The position numbers and the translations under genes are program-made. The notes beneath the pieces were generated by a model, which had not been told where the DNA came from, did no database searches, and saw only the letters and a program-made list of their open reading frames with translations. This document shows positions 50,954-59,445 of a DNA stretch of 64,000 nucleotides, piece by piece. Every line of letters begins with the position of its first letter. The stretch's first letter is position 1. The stretch comes from Aequorivita echinoideorum (GTDB lineage: Bacteria; Bacteroidota; Bacteroidia; Flavobacteriales; Flavobacteriaceae): NCBI RefSeq assembly GCF_018476645.1, contig NZ_JAHCTB010000003.1, positions 186,001-250,000 of the forward strand, written 5' to 3'.

Positions 50954-52333
50954 TTAAGGAAGTATGTAATTAATTTTCCAATGGCCACCTTTTGCTCCAC
51001 CCATTCTTTCAATTAGACCAATATCTTTTAGAGCATCAATATTATTATCAATGGCAGTAGGACTTAAGCCTATTATATCTTCAAGTTCTCTTTTAGAAAC
51101 TTTATTATCTTTATGGATAGCTCTAATAATTCCAACTCTATTATCAGTAAGATTATCTACCCACTTATCTACCCACTTATCAAAATCAAAAGGTCTTCTA
51201 AATGTAACAGTAAATATACCTTCAGTATTAAATTCAGGTGGCGTTAAATCTTCTTCTACCATTAAATCCCTCATTCTACTGATACCAGAACCTACTTGTT
51301 CTACCATTCTAATTCTTTCAAATAGACCAAATATCAAAGGATTTCTACTTAAACTTCTTTTTCCAAATTCATTTTTAGGAATACCGCTAACAAGTCCACC
51401 AGGATTTGAGACTTCAACTCTATCATTAAAAACTTCAACAGTAATACGTGCACCTTTGTCATAATAATCTCTATGTGCCAGAGCATTGATAATTGCTTCC
51501 TTAAAAACTGTTTCGGGAATTTCCCAATGTTCCTTACGTGGCCGTGAGCCAGCACCTTCAATATCATAACGAATATTAAGCTTTGTTTTAAGCCAAGCCA
51601 TCGCTTGAAGGAATTGTTGATATAGCGTACCTACCACAGTTTTATCGTCAACAATGTATCTTTTGTCAATACCATCAAACGCAATACAACGAATCACTGC
51701 CTTTTCAAAAAATATTTCGGGGTTTTTAGTAAAAAACAACGCGGCACCATTTTTAAGATAGCCTTCTTTTGTAATCAGTTTAAGATTTTGAAAAACCTGC
51801 TCATTGGAAATCGTGGAATTTAAACCTGCCAAATCCCTAAACTGAATAATATTGGCATCAGGAATATCTTGCACTATATCAATGGTTTTGCAAGGTGCTT
51901 CATCAAAATAAATTCTATCTGCCTGTTGAAAAAAATCCCTCATTTCCTCAACTGTTGTGAGTTTTTGGGAATTAGGGCCTTGGCGTACATAAATAGCTCC
52001 AGAAAGTACATAAGGTTTGCTTTCGCCGGAAGGCACTTCAATTACCACCAACTCTTTACCATCAACCCCTAAAGAATAGATTTCACAATGTAATGCAGGT
52101 GTTATTTCGTTTATTGAATTTTGAATCGCAGAATGCTTTGCATTATTGAAAGTAATTCCTTGAATCACATTATTGTCGTCAACACCTAATAAAATAGTAC
52201 CACCTGCTGCATTGGCAAAGGCACAGATTTCTTCTGTGACCTCTTTGACCTTATTCGGAATATTTTTCTTGAATTCCACATTATAGCCCTCTCCAGATGC
52301 AATCAGGGATTTTATTTCAGCGGTGCTTAACAT
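50954..52333 (-). CDS. AlbA_2/Schlafen-like ATP-binding protein with WVDK linker
   Basis: 459 residues, the same architecture as the gene at 37481-38923: AlbA_2 domain (ICAFANAAGGTILLGVDDNN), GHKL-like part (FKEAIINALAHRDYYDKGAR; EQVGSGISRMRDLM), linker DKWVDKWVDNLTDN and a terminal winged helix (LSPTAIDNNIDALKDIGLIE). It lies beside the PD-(D/E)XK/cyclase pair, 72 bp upstream, on the same strand. Function not known beyond family-level regulation or defence ideas. Confidence 0.85.
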   Translation of the reverse strand: MLSTAEIKSLIASGEGYNVEFKKNIPNKVKEVTEEICAFANAAGGTILLGVDDNNVIQGITFNNAKHSAIQNSINEITPALHCEIYSLGVDGKELVVIEVPSGESKPYVLSGAIYVRQGPNSQKLTTVEEMRDFFQQADRIYFDEAPCKTIDIVQDIPDANIIQFRDLAGLNSTISNEQVFQNLKLITKEGYLKNGAALFFTKNPEIFFEKAVIRCIAFDGIDKRYIVDDKTVVGTLYQQFLQAMAWLKTKLNIRYDIEGAGSRPRKEHWEIPETVFKEAIINALAHRDYYDKGARITVEVFNDRVEVSNPGGLVSGIPKNEFGKRSLSRNPLIFGLFERIRMVEQVGSGISRMRDLMVEEDLTPPEFNTEGIFTVTFRRPFDFDKWVDKWVDNLTDNRVGIIRAIHKDNKVSKRELEDIIGLSPTAIDNNIDALKDIGLIERMGGAKGGHWKINYILP

Positions 52334-52470
52334 AACTATTGTGATAACTAAAGATGATTCACAAAGCTATTGAAATTGTTTTGGTTATTTATTTATAATT
52401 TTCTTTAGTCCAGTTTTTTAATAGGCCAATTTAAATTTCCTGATGCACTAATATAGTTTTTATATAAAAA

Positions 52471-53370
52471 TCAATAGTGTGGTAGCTCGCCGTTATCTTT
52501 TATATTGGTTACATAATTATATAGGTTTAAATCCATAGTAATCCAATACTCTTTTTCAGCATCAACTTTTTGTTTAAGACCCTTGATTATTTTTAAGGAT
52601 AAATTTCTAAAATCTTCCGCTACTTGAGATAAATCGTGTTCATAGAGCTCGTAATAGTCATCTTTGAAAACCTGTTTGCTTTTTAATTTCAACTCTCTTA
52701 AAGACAGAATTGGATGCTCAATTAATAAATAATCAGCAATAAAAAAGTAATTGCGATGCATCGCTTCAAAAAAGATTAAATCCACAGATTCTATGGGCAA
52801 ATGATAATCCCTGTAACTATGCTCATCTTGAAAATTGTGATAATGTTCCAATGTTGATAAGAACGTTTTCATTTCATTTTCAAAGAGATTTCTTGAATCT
52901 TGAAAAGCATATCTCAATCTGAAAAGTGATGGTCCCGATTTTTTATCAAAAAAGTCCATATCTTTTGATATAGAATAATTAAAGGTCTTTTGCTTTGCGA
53001 AAGCAAAAAAATTCTTTTTTATAAAATTTTTGACTGAAATAAAATACATTTCTTTTTTTTCATTGTCCGTCACACAGAGAAATACTGGTACTGGAAAGCG
53101 ATACCAATAATTACTTGTCGATATTTTTATATTGGAAATAGTCAATGTATTATCCAAATTCCAATTTATATTCTCTTTAGATTTGAGTTGTATTGATGCT
53201 AAATCTCCTGTTAATTGATTTTTCTCATTTACCAATTCTACATAACAGTCGATACCATAATCTCTTTCAGTAACGTCTCTAACTATCCAATTGTCCGGAA
53301 TGTGGTTTGCAAATATTTTGAACGATGTTGATTCAGAAATATGTTGAGGTACTCTTTGTGGTAATTGCAT
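52471..53370 (-). CDS. DUF4365-containing protein
   Basis: The frame can begin at 53418, but ATG at 53370 (MQLPQRVPQHISEST) is likelier, giving 299 residues. IVRDVTERDYGIDCYVELV and SIQLKSKENINW match DUF4365, a PD-(D/E)XK-like domain (Asp then Q-L-K). Such proteins occur in defence islands. It follows directly after the P-type ATPase stop (53409), on the same strand, but is not obviously related to metal resistance. Confidence 0.75.
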   Translation of the reverse strand: MQLPQRVPQHISESTSFKIFANHIPDNWIVRDVTERDYGIDCYVELVNEKNQLTGDLASIQLKSKENINWNLDNTLTISNIKISTSNYWYRFPVPVFLCVTDNEKKEMYFISVKNFIKKNFFAFAKQKTFNYSISKDMDFFDKKSGPSLFRLRYAFQDSRNLFENEMKTFLSTLEHYHNFQDEHSYRDYHLPIESVDLIFFEAMHRNYFFIADYLLIEHPILSLRELKLKSKQVFKDDYYELYEHDLSQVAEDFRNLSLKIIKGLKQKVDAEKEYWITMDLNLYNYVTNIKDNGELPHY

Positions 53371-53408
53371 ATATTGGTATTTTTCTGTTACTTCTATAAT
53401 TAAAAATT

Positions 53409-55373
53409 TTAATCCCACTTCATCTTCTGCAATCTAACAGCATTCAATATCGCCAATAAAGCCACGCCAACATCCGCAAAAACGGCTTCCCACATTGTGG
53501 CTAAACCGCCTGCTCCCAATATTAAAACCACGGCTTTTACACCAAACGCCAAACCAATATTCTGCCAAACAATTTTTCGGGTAGAGCGTCCAATTTTTAT
53601 GGCTCTTGCAATTTTGCTGGGTTGGTCTGTTTGGATGATAACATCTGCCGTTTCAATGGCCACATCACTGCCTAAACCTCCCATTGCGATACCAACATCG
53701 CTTGCGGCCAAAACTGGCGCATCGTTGATGCCATCGCCAATAAAGGCCACTTTGTTATCGGTTTCTGCCATCAGTTTTTCAACTTCCCTCAACTTGTCTT
53801 CCGGCAATAAACCGCCTTTTGCACAATCCACGCCCATTTCCTTGGCCACTTGTTGGGTTATGGAATCTTTATCGCCCGAAAGCATAATGATTTTGGAAAT
53901 TCCGGATTTGCGGATTTGTGCTATGGCTTCGTGGGCATCATCCTTTAACTCGTCTGCAATAATGACGTAGCCAGCAAATTTGCCCTCAATGGAAACCATT
54001 ACTATAGATTCCACAATAGCGTCAGTTTCAGAAGGAACTTCGATGCTATTCGAAGTCATCAATGCTTTGTTGCCCACCAAGACGGTTTTACCATTTACCG
54101 TTCCCTTTAGACCTTTTCCCGCAACTTCATTGACGTTTGTAGCCTCAAAATCCTCACCATCGGCTTTGAATTCCATAATTGCCTTGGCAATGGGATGCGT
54201 GGATTGCTCTTCCATCGCCATCAGGTACTTCATAAATTCAGGTTCTTCCCAATCAATGGCTTTGATGTCCTTGATTTTGAAAACACCTTTGGTCACAGTT
54301 CCTGTTTTGTCCATAACAACCGTTGTTATTTTGGTCATTTCATCCAAATAGGAAGCACCTTTAAACAGAATTCCATTTATTGAAGCTGCTCCCAATCCAC
54401 CGAAATAACCCAAGGGAATTGAGATTACCAAAGCACAGGGACAGGAAATGACCAAGAAAATCAAAGCTCTGTATAACCAATCGTTAAAGACATAATTGTC
54501 CACAAAAAAATAGGGTATAAACGTCAAACCAATTGCCAAGAAAACCACAATTGGTGTATAGATTCTTGCAAACTTTCTGATAAACAATTCGGTTTTTGAT
54601 TTTCGGGCGGTTGCATTCTGCACCATATCGAGGATTCGGGCAATGGAACTGTCCTTAAATTCCTTGGTGGTCTCGATTTCTACAACACCGTCCAGATTGA
54701 TGCTTCCCGCAAATACTTTTTCGCCCTTGGCAATGGTATTGGGTTTGCTTTCGCCTGTTAGGGCTGCCGTGTTAAATGAGCCTTTTTCTGATAATAAGAT
54801 ACCGTCCAAAGGGATTTTTTCGCCTACACGAACTTGCACCTTTTCGCCAATTTCAACGGTTTCGGGATTTACAGACACATAATCATTGTTCCGATACACC
54901 AAGGCTTCATTGGGACGCACATCGAGCAATGCCTTTATATTTTTTTTTGCCTTGTTGACCGCCGCGTTCTGAAACAGCTCGCCAACGGCATAAAACAACA
55001 TTACGGCCACACCTTCCGGATATTCGCCAATGGCGAATGCGCCAATGGTTGCAATGGACATCAACAGAAATTCCGTAAAAAAATCGCCTTTTACAATGCT
55101 GTTCCAGCCTTCCCTGATTACAGGAAATCCAACGGGAAGATATGCCACGACATACCAAACGATGCGAATCCAGCCCGAAAAGTAGGGGAAGGTTTCGAAA
55201 TAATCGAACGCAATGCCTGCGATGAGCATTACAAAACTGAAAATTGCTGGCAAATAAGTTCTAAACTTGCCAAGATTTTCGGGATTGCTGTGATTGTGGC
55301 CATCCGAATCGGAATGTTCGCCTTGATGTTCTTTTGGGTCTAAATCCCGAAGGTTTCTTTTTTGTTTTATCAT
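53409..55373 (-). CDS. Heavy-metal P1B-type ATPase (Zn/Cd/Pb type)
   Basis: 654 residues. The N-terminus has no HMA domain but is His/Asp-rich (EHQGEHSDSDGHNHSNPEN). TGESKPN actuator loop, SCPCALVISIP (CPC metal site), DKTGTVTKG phosphorylation site, the HP locus STHPIAKAIMEF, and GDGINDAPVLAASDVGIAMG hinge all are present. CPC with this downstream pattern fits Zn/Cd/Pb exporters (ZntA/CadA). It pumps metal out of the cytosol and complements the CzcCBA system encoded upstream. Confidence 0.94.
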   Translation of the reverse strand: MIKQKRNLRDLDPKEHQGEHSDSDGHNHSNPENLGKFRTYLPAIFSFVMLIAGIAFDYFETFPYFSGWIRIVWYVVAYLPVGFPVIREGWNSIVKGDFFTEFLLMSIATIGAFAIGEYPEGVAVMLFYAVGELFQNAAVNKAKKNIKALLDVRPNEALVYRNNDYVSVNPETVEIGEKVQVRVGEKIPLDGILLSEKGSFNTAALTGESKPNTIAKGEKVFAGSINLDGVVEIETTKEFKDSSIARILDMVQNATARKSKTELFIRKFARIYTPIVVFLAIGLTFIPYFFVDNYVFNDWLYRALIFLVISCPCALVISIPLGYFGGLGAASINGILFKGASYLDEMTKITTVVMDKTGTVTKGVFKIKDIKAIDWEEPEFMKYLMAMEEQSTHPIAKAIMEFKADGEDFEATNVNEVAGKGLKGTVNGKTVLVGNKALMTSNSIEVPSETDAIVESIVMVSIEGKFAGYVIIADELKDDAHEAIAQIRKSGISKIIMLSGDKDSITQQVAKEMGVDCAKGGLLPEDKLREVEKLMAETDNKVAFIGDGINDAPVLAASDVGIAMGGLGSDVAIETADVIIQTDQPSKIARAIKIGRSTRKIVWQNIGLAFGVKAVVLILGAGGLATMWEAVFADVGVALLAILNAVRLQKMKWD

Positions 55374-55383
55374 TGGTCCAATT

Positions 55384-55739
55384 TTATTGTGCTATCCATT
55401 TTTTAGCTGCTTCTTTTTCTTTTAAATCGAAGTATTTCACTTCCGAACTTGTAAAGAAATCGGTAGCTTTTGCGACCCATTCCTCCCATTTCTTTTCGCC
55501 CACAAAAGCCATTTTTCATAATCGGAAATGTGTGCGCTATCTACTTTAATATCTTCCCAAAAGCCTTTTAAGGTATAACCTTCAAAATCGTGCATTTCAA
55601 AATAGAAATGAACTTTTTGATTGCTTTTCAGGATTTGGTGGATACGGGAATGAATGGACTCCACATCGGTTTTAGAGATTTTGCCTTCCAAAATGGCGGC
55701 AATAACATTTTCCTTTTCTGAATTCAATAACTGTATCAT
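55384..55739 (-). pseudogene. STAS/SpoIIAA-like gene with 1-nt frameshift
   Basis: The open frame ends early at 55437 (100 residues) after VDSAHISDYEKWLLWAKRNG. Adding one A in an A run near 55512-55516 restores DYEKMAFVGEKKWEEWVA, then KATDFFTSSEVKYFDLKEKE, ending at a stop at 55384 (118 residues), which is the family's normal C-terminus. This is either a real inactivation or a sequencing error in a homopolymer. STAS-like small cytosolic protein in the metal module. Confidence 0.7.
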
Positions 55740-55799
55740 AATTTTAAATTTTAATCAATGTAGTGATATAATCAATGCAATGGAAGTGCAAATAAATTG

Positions 55800-55976
55800 C
55801 TATCCACCAAGGTCATAAAACCATTCCTCTGCTCTTATAATAGCTTGTTTCAACGCTTCTTTTGCTGAAAGGTCTTTCTCTTGTACAAGTTCCTTGGCAA
55901 TTTCGAAGGCTTTTTCGCGTACTGTTGAATTTAGGGCATCCAATTCCGTTTTGAAATCATCAAACATCCAGTCCAT
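55800..55976 (-). CDS. 58-residue hypothetical protein
   Basis: A 59-codon frame too short for common cut-offs: MDWMFDDFKTELDALNSTVR, then EIAKELVQEKDLSAKEALKQ, ending EEWFYDLGG. It is helical and acidic and fills the gap between the permease and the STAS-like gene. Codon use and absence of competing frames suggest it is real. I do not know the family. Confidence 0.6.
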   Translation of the reverse strand: MDWMFDDFKTELDALNSTVREKAFEIAKELVQEKDLSAKEALKQAIIRAEEWFYDLGG

Positions 55977-55985
55977 AATACTCGA

Positions 55986-57302
55986 TTAATGTTTAAACAA
56001 TTCGTTTTCATCTTTCACATCTATGTCTTCTTTGGGTCTTTTATCCAAAAAGTAATCCAACACGATACCCACTACAATGGCACCTACAAATGCGGCATAT
56101 ACTTGCCAATCATATTGTATAATTAAAGATAGGCTAATAAATATTGCCAAAATTGGCAGTATTGGCACTTTCCCAATAGTCAAAGGAACTTTAAATGGTC
56201 TTTCTTTATCAGGTGCTTTGAAACGCAATACAATGAGGGCAATGTTTACGGCTACAAATACGAGCAGCGCACCCAACGATGACATTCCCGCTACGATTTT
56301 AATATCGCCCAACAACATAAATCCCGCAACTGCCGCCATAACCACAATGGTGGTGACCCACGGCACTTTTTGTGCATTGGTCTTGGTCATAAACTTTGGA
56401 AGTTCACCCACACTTGCCATTCCGAACAGCAACCTGCTAATGGAAATAATACCGCTAAAGGCGGCATTTGCCGTGGCAAAAAGAGCTGCGACCGCCAAGG
56501 CAATAGGCAACCAACTGTTGAGATTGGATGCTGCAAGTGATAGTGGCGAATCTACTTTTGCCAGTTTTGATGGGTCAGCAATATTAAGAACCGTAAAAGC
56601 TATGAGCAAATAGATTACGGTGGTAAAGACCATTGTCAATAGAAAGGCACGAGGTATGGTCTTGCCAGGGTTTTTCACTTCCGAACCCAATGATGCCATA
56701 TGCTCAAATCCGGTATAGACAAAAAACAATGTTGCAGTAGCTGCCAACGTACCCGAAAAGGATTCCACTTCGAAAAATTCTGCTTTTGGCGGACCAGTTT
56801 CAGCCAGACCGACTGCAATGAGAATGAATAAACCCAACAACTGTATGCTAACCATTATAATATTGGCAGTAGATGATTTCTTGATGCCCGTAATGCTTAT
56901 CAATGAAAGGACTATCAACACGCCATAACTTATCAATAAGGAAGGTACACTAAAAAAAGTGTTGAAATATCCCGAAAAGGCCAGCAAAACAGCGGCTATT
57001 GTGGCTGAACTGTGAAAGGCAAGAGTCCAGCCTGTTAGAAAGGACGGTATATCTATCTTTGGAAATGCTTTGCGTACAAAAATGAATTCGGCACCTGCAT
57101 TGGGATAGGTAGAGGACATTTCTGCATACGACATTGCCGAAACACTTGCAGCAATCGCAGCGAAGAAAAAACTCAACCAAAGGTCTGTACCCGCTTGTCC
57201 TGCGGCCGCACCAATAACGGTATAAATTCCCGCGCCTACTATAGTACCAACACCATAAAAGGTAAGGCGAAGTGTTCCGAGTGATTTTTTTAATTCGGCC
57301 AT
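55986..57302 (-). CDS. APC-superfamily amino-acid permease
   Basis: 438 residues with about twelve membrane helices. LGTLRLTFYGVGTIVGAGIY at the start is the APC signature (first-helix G-x-G unwinding), with AGPPKAEF and FFVYTGFEHMASLGSEVKNP in the middle. It most resembles cationic/neutral amino-acid transporters. In metal-resistance islands such permeases occur without a proven role; the substrate is not assigned. Confidence 0.85.
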   Translation of the reverse strand: MAELKKSLGTLRLTFYGVGTIVGAGIYTVIGAAAGQAGTDLWLSFFFAAIAASVSAMSYAEMSSTYPNAGAEFIFVRKAFPKIDIPSFLTGWTLAFHSSATIAAVLLAFSGYFNTFFSVPSLLISYGVLIVLSLISITGIKKSSTANIIMVSIQLLGLFILIAVGLAETGPPKAEFFEVESFSGTLAATATLFFVYTGFEHMASLGSEVKNPGKTIPRAFLLTMVFTTVIYLLIAFTVLNIADPSKLAKVDSPLSLAASNLNSWLPIALAVAALFATANAAFSGIISISRLLFGMASVGELPKFMTKTNAQKVPWVTTIVVMAAVAGFMLLGDIKIVAGMSSLGALLVFVAVNIALIVLRFKAPDKERPFKVPLTIGKVPILPILAIFISLSLIIQYDWQVYAAFVGAIVVGIVLDYFLDKRPKEDIDVKDENELFKH

Positions 57303-57314
57303 ACTAATTTTTTT

Positions 57315-57740
57315 TTATTGATTTGATTGGTTACTGCATTTCTCACAAATCCCCTTGACCACAAGGTTTACATCTTCGGCCAAATAGCCGTCAGGTAAAT
57401 TAATATGTGGGATTTTATGTTGCGTGAGGCAAACCGTTTCATCGCAATTGTTGCAATGGAAATGTAGGTGCAAATCCTGTTCAATCTCGCAGTTGCAACC
57501 GGGCTCGCAGAGTGCATATTTAGTGGTTCCAGTGCCATCTTCTATTTGGTGCACGATACCTTTTTCCTCAAAAGTTTTTATGGTTCGGTAAAGGGTGGTG
57601 CGTTCCGCTTTGGCAAAAGCGTTTTCAACATCGGTCAATGCTACCGCTGTATCCTGCTGTGCCATATATTTGTAGATAAGGATGCGCATTGCGGTTGGCC
57701 GAACGTTTTTGTGCTCTAAAAATGTTTCAATTTCATTCAT
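57315..57740 (-). CDS. Fur/Zur-family metal-responsive regulator
   Basis: The frame may begin at 57746; MNEIETFLEHKNVRPTAMRI at 57740 is a good start. A winged helix (VENAFAKAERTTLYRTIKTF, recognition helix RTTLYRTIK) is followed by a metal-binding C-terminus with CNC, LHFHCNNC, and CEKC pairs (structural Zn). It likely represses the metal efflux genes of this module when metal is low, as Zur does. Adjacent to the PII-like gene. Confidence 0.88.
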   Translation of the reverse strand: MNEIETFLEHKNVRPTAMRILIYKYMAQQDTAVALTDVENAFAKAERTTLYRTIKTFEEKGIVHQIEDGTGTTKYALCEPGCNCEIEQDLHLHFHCNNCDETVCLTQHKIPHINLPDGYLAEDVNLVVKGICEKCSNQSNQ

Positions 57741-57752
57741 AAACATCTCAAT

Positions 57753-58091
57753 TTATCCCTGTTTTTTCTTCAACGACTCTCCCGTTTTAATCTGAAAAGC
57801 GTCTTCAATATCCATCATATAGATAATTCCATCGCCCTGCTCATTGGTCTTTCCATTGGCAATGATAAGGTCTATGGCATCTTGGGCCTCTTCGTTTTGG
57901 CAGACCAGTTCCAACTTTACCACAGGACTGTCGGTTACGTGAAAATCAAGCGAGGGTCTTGCACCCTTTGCCTTAAACGCTCCCGTGCCTTCTGCCTGTG
58001 AAAGTGTCATACTCTTAAACCCGTTTTCGGCCAAAGCTTCGATTACTCTTTGGATTCGGTTTGGTTTTATAAATGCTTTTATCTCTTTCAT
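57753..58091 (-). CDS. PII-like protein associated with heavy-metal efflux
   Basis: The frame extends to 58133; the start at 58091 (MKEIKAFIKPNRIQRVIEAL) is the one that gives a standard PII-like N-terminus. 112 residues, with SPVVKLELVCQNEEAQDAID and TNEQGDGIIYMMDIEDAF as the core and B-loop, but the T-loop differs from GlnB. This is the type found beside czcA/cusA RND genes (PII-NG). It probably senses a small ligand tied to metal efflux. Confidence 0.82.
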   Translation of the reverse strand: MKEIKAFIKPNRIQRVIEALAENGFKSMTLSQAEGTGAFKAKGARPSLDFHVTDSPVVKLELVCQNEEAQDAIDLIIANGKTNEQGDGIIYMMDIEDAFQIKTGESLKKKQG

Positions 58092-58211
58092 CTTTCTAAA
58101 ATATTTCATAAAATGGAAGATGGAATGCCTCAATTATCTTTCTATGTTGATATGAAAATTGTCAATAGGCATTTCATCTGAATATCGTTTTGTTTTAAAA
58201 TTTACAAATTT

Positions 58212-59426
58212 TTAATGGTCGTGTTCCAGTTCGCCCTTGACCATTTCGGACGAGAGCGTATAGGCTCCTTTTGTTACCACCTTGATTCCTTTCGGGACAT
58301 TTGCCGGAAGGTTTATTTCCACAAAATCCAAATCTGTAATGCCTGTGCTTACAGGTATCATTTTAAATTTTATTTTGTTCGCTTCCTTTTCGCCATCTTC
58401 ATCCAAAATAAAAATAAAGGATTGTTCGCCTTCTTTGATAATTGCATCCTCGGGTACGGCATAGACCATTTTTTCATCTTGGGCAATTCTACCTTCCACA
58501 TACATTCCCGGAAGAAGTTCTTTGTCTTCATTATGTACGTCTGCGTGAACGTGCAAGGCTTTTGGGTCTGTTTCAAAAGTTTTACCTATGGCGTGAATTT
58601 TTGCCTTTAAAAGCTCATTTGGTTTTGAAGCCACCGTAAAATATATTTCCTGCCCTTCTTTTACTTTATGGATGTCCTTTTCATAGACTTTAAAGTCGGC
58701 GTGGATTTCTGTATTGTCACTTACCGTGAACATTTTGGTCTGTGGCGCAACGTAATCGCCAAGGCTGACCATTACTTCATCCACAAAGCCACTGATGGGC
58801 GAGGTAATGGGTACTGCCGAATAGATTTGCCCTTCCAAAACTTTACTGGTATTGATGCCCAGAAGTTTTAGTTTGGAACGCAATCCATTGACACTTGATG
58901 TGGTAGAACGAAATTTGGACTGTGCCAGTTGAAATTCCTTCCCTGATGAAACGCCCTTTTCGTGTAGTATTTTTTTTCGTTCAAAATCCTGTTCCAAAAA
59001 GACCAGTTCATCGTTCTTTTCCTGAAATTCCTGTTGCATTGTAATGATATCTGGATGTTCCAAATATGCCAATACCTGACCTTTGCTCACTTTGTCGCCT
59101 TCTATGACAGTGATGGAACGGACATTTCCACCCACAAAGGGACTTATGTTGGCCCTGTCCTGTGGAAATAATTCCAATTGGCCAGTAACTTTTATGGTGT
59201 TTCCCAAATTTTTTTGTTCCAATGGTTTCATTTCAAGACCAATGGTTTCTGCCTGTGCCTGGGTAATGGCTACCACGCCTTCTTCATTTTCGTGTCCAGC
59301 TTCCTCGCCTTCAGAATGCTCGGACGTTTGCGTTTCGTTGTGGTCCAATTTGCTTTCAGCTTTGTTGTTGCAAGCCATTAATAAGGCTATGGCCATTATT
59401 GAACTGATTATTTTGATATATTTCAT
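58212..59426 (-). CDS. CzcB/CusB-type RND efflux adaptor lipoprotein
   Basis: The frame can start at 59477; the start at 59426 (MKYIKIISSIMAIALLMACN) gives a lipoprotein signal, with Cys following ALLMA. A His/Asp/Glu-rich stretch follows (SKLDHNETQTSEHSEGEEAG). The membrane-fusion core is present: coiled-coil pairs (MQQEFQEKNDELVFLEQDFE) and lipoyl/beta-barrel segments (ITSPISGFVDEVMVSLGDYV), ending in VKGELEHDH. It links the RND pump to the outer-membrane channel. Immediately downstream of the CzcA-TolC gene. Confidence 0.88.
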   Translation of the reverse strand: MKYIKIISSIMAIALLMACNNKAESKLDHNETQTSEHSEGEEAGHENEEGVVAITQAQAETIGLEMKPLEQKNLGNTIKVTGQLELFPQDRANISPFVGGNVRSITVIEGDKVSKGQVLAYLEHPDIITMQQEFQEKNDELVFLEQDFERKKILHEKGVSSGKEFQLAQSKFRSTTSSVNGLRSKLKLLGINTSKVLEGQIYSAVPITSPISGFVDEVMVSLGDYVAPQTKMFTVSDNTEIHADFKVYEKDIHKVKEGQEIYFTVASKPNELLKAKIHAIGKTFETDPKALHVHADVHNEDKELLPGMYVEGRIAQDEKMVYAVPEDAIIKEGEQSFIFILDEDGEKEANKIKFKMIPVSTGITDLDFVEINLPANVPKGIKVVTKGAYTLSSEMVKGELEHDH

Positions 59427-59445
59427 TTCCTGTTTCATTTTAAGA

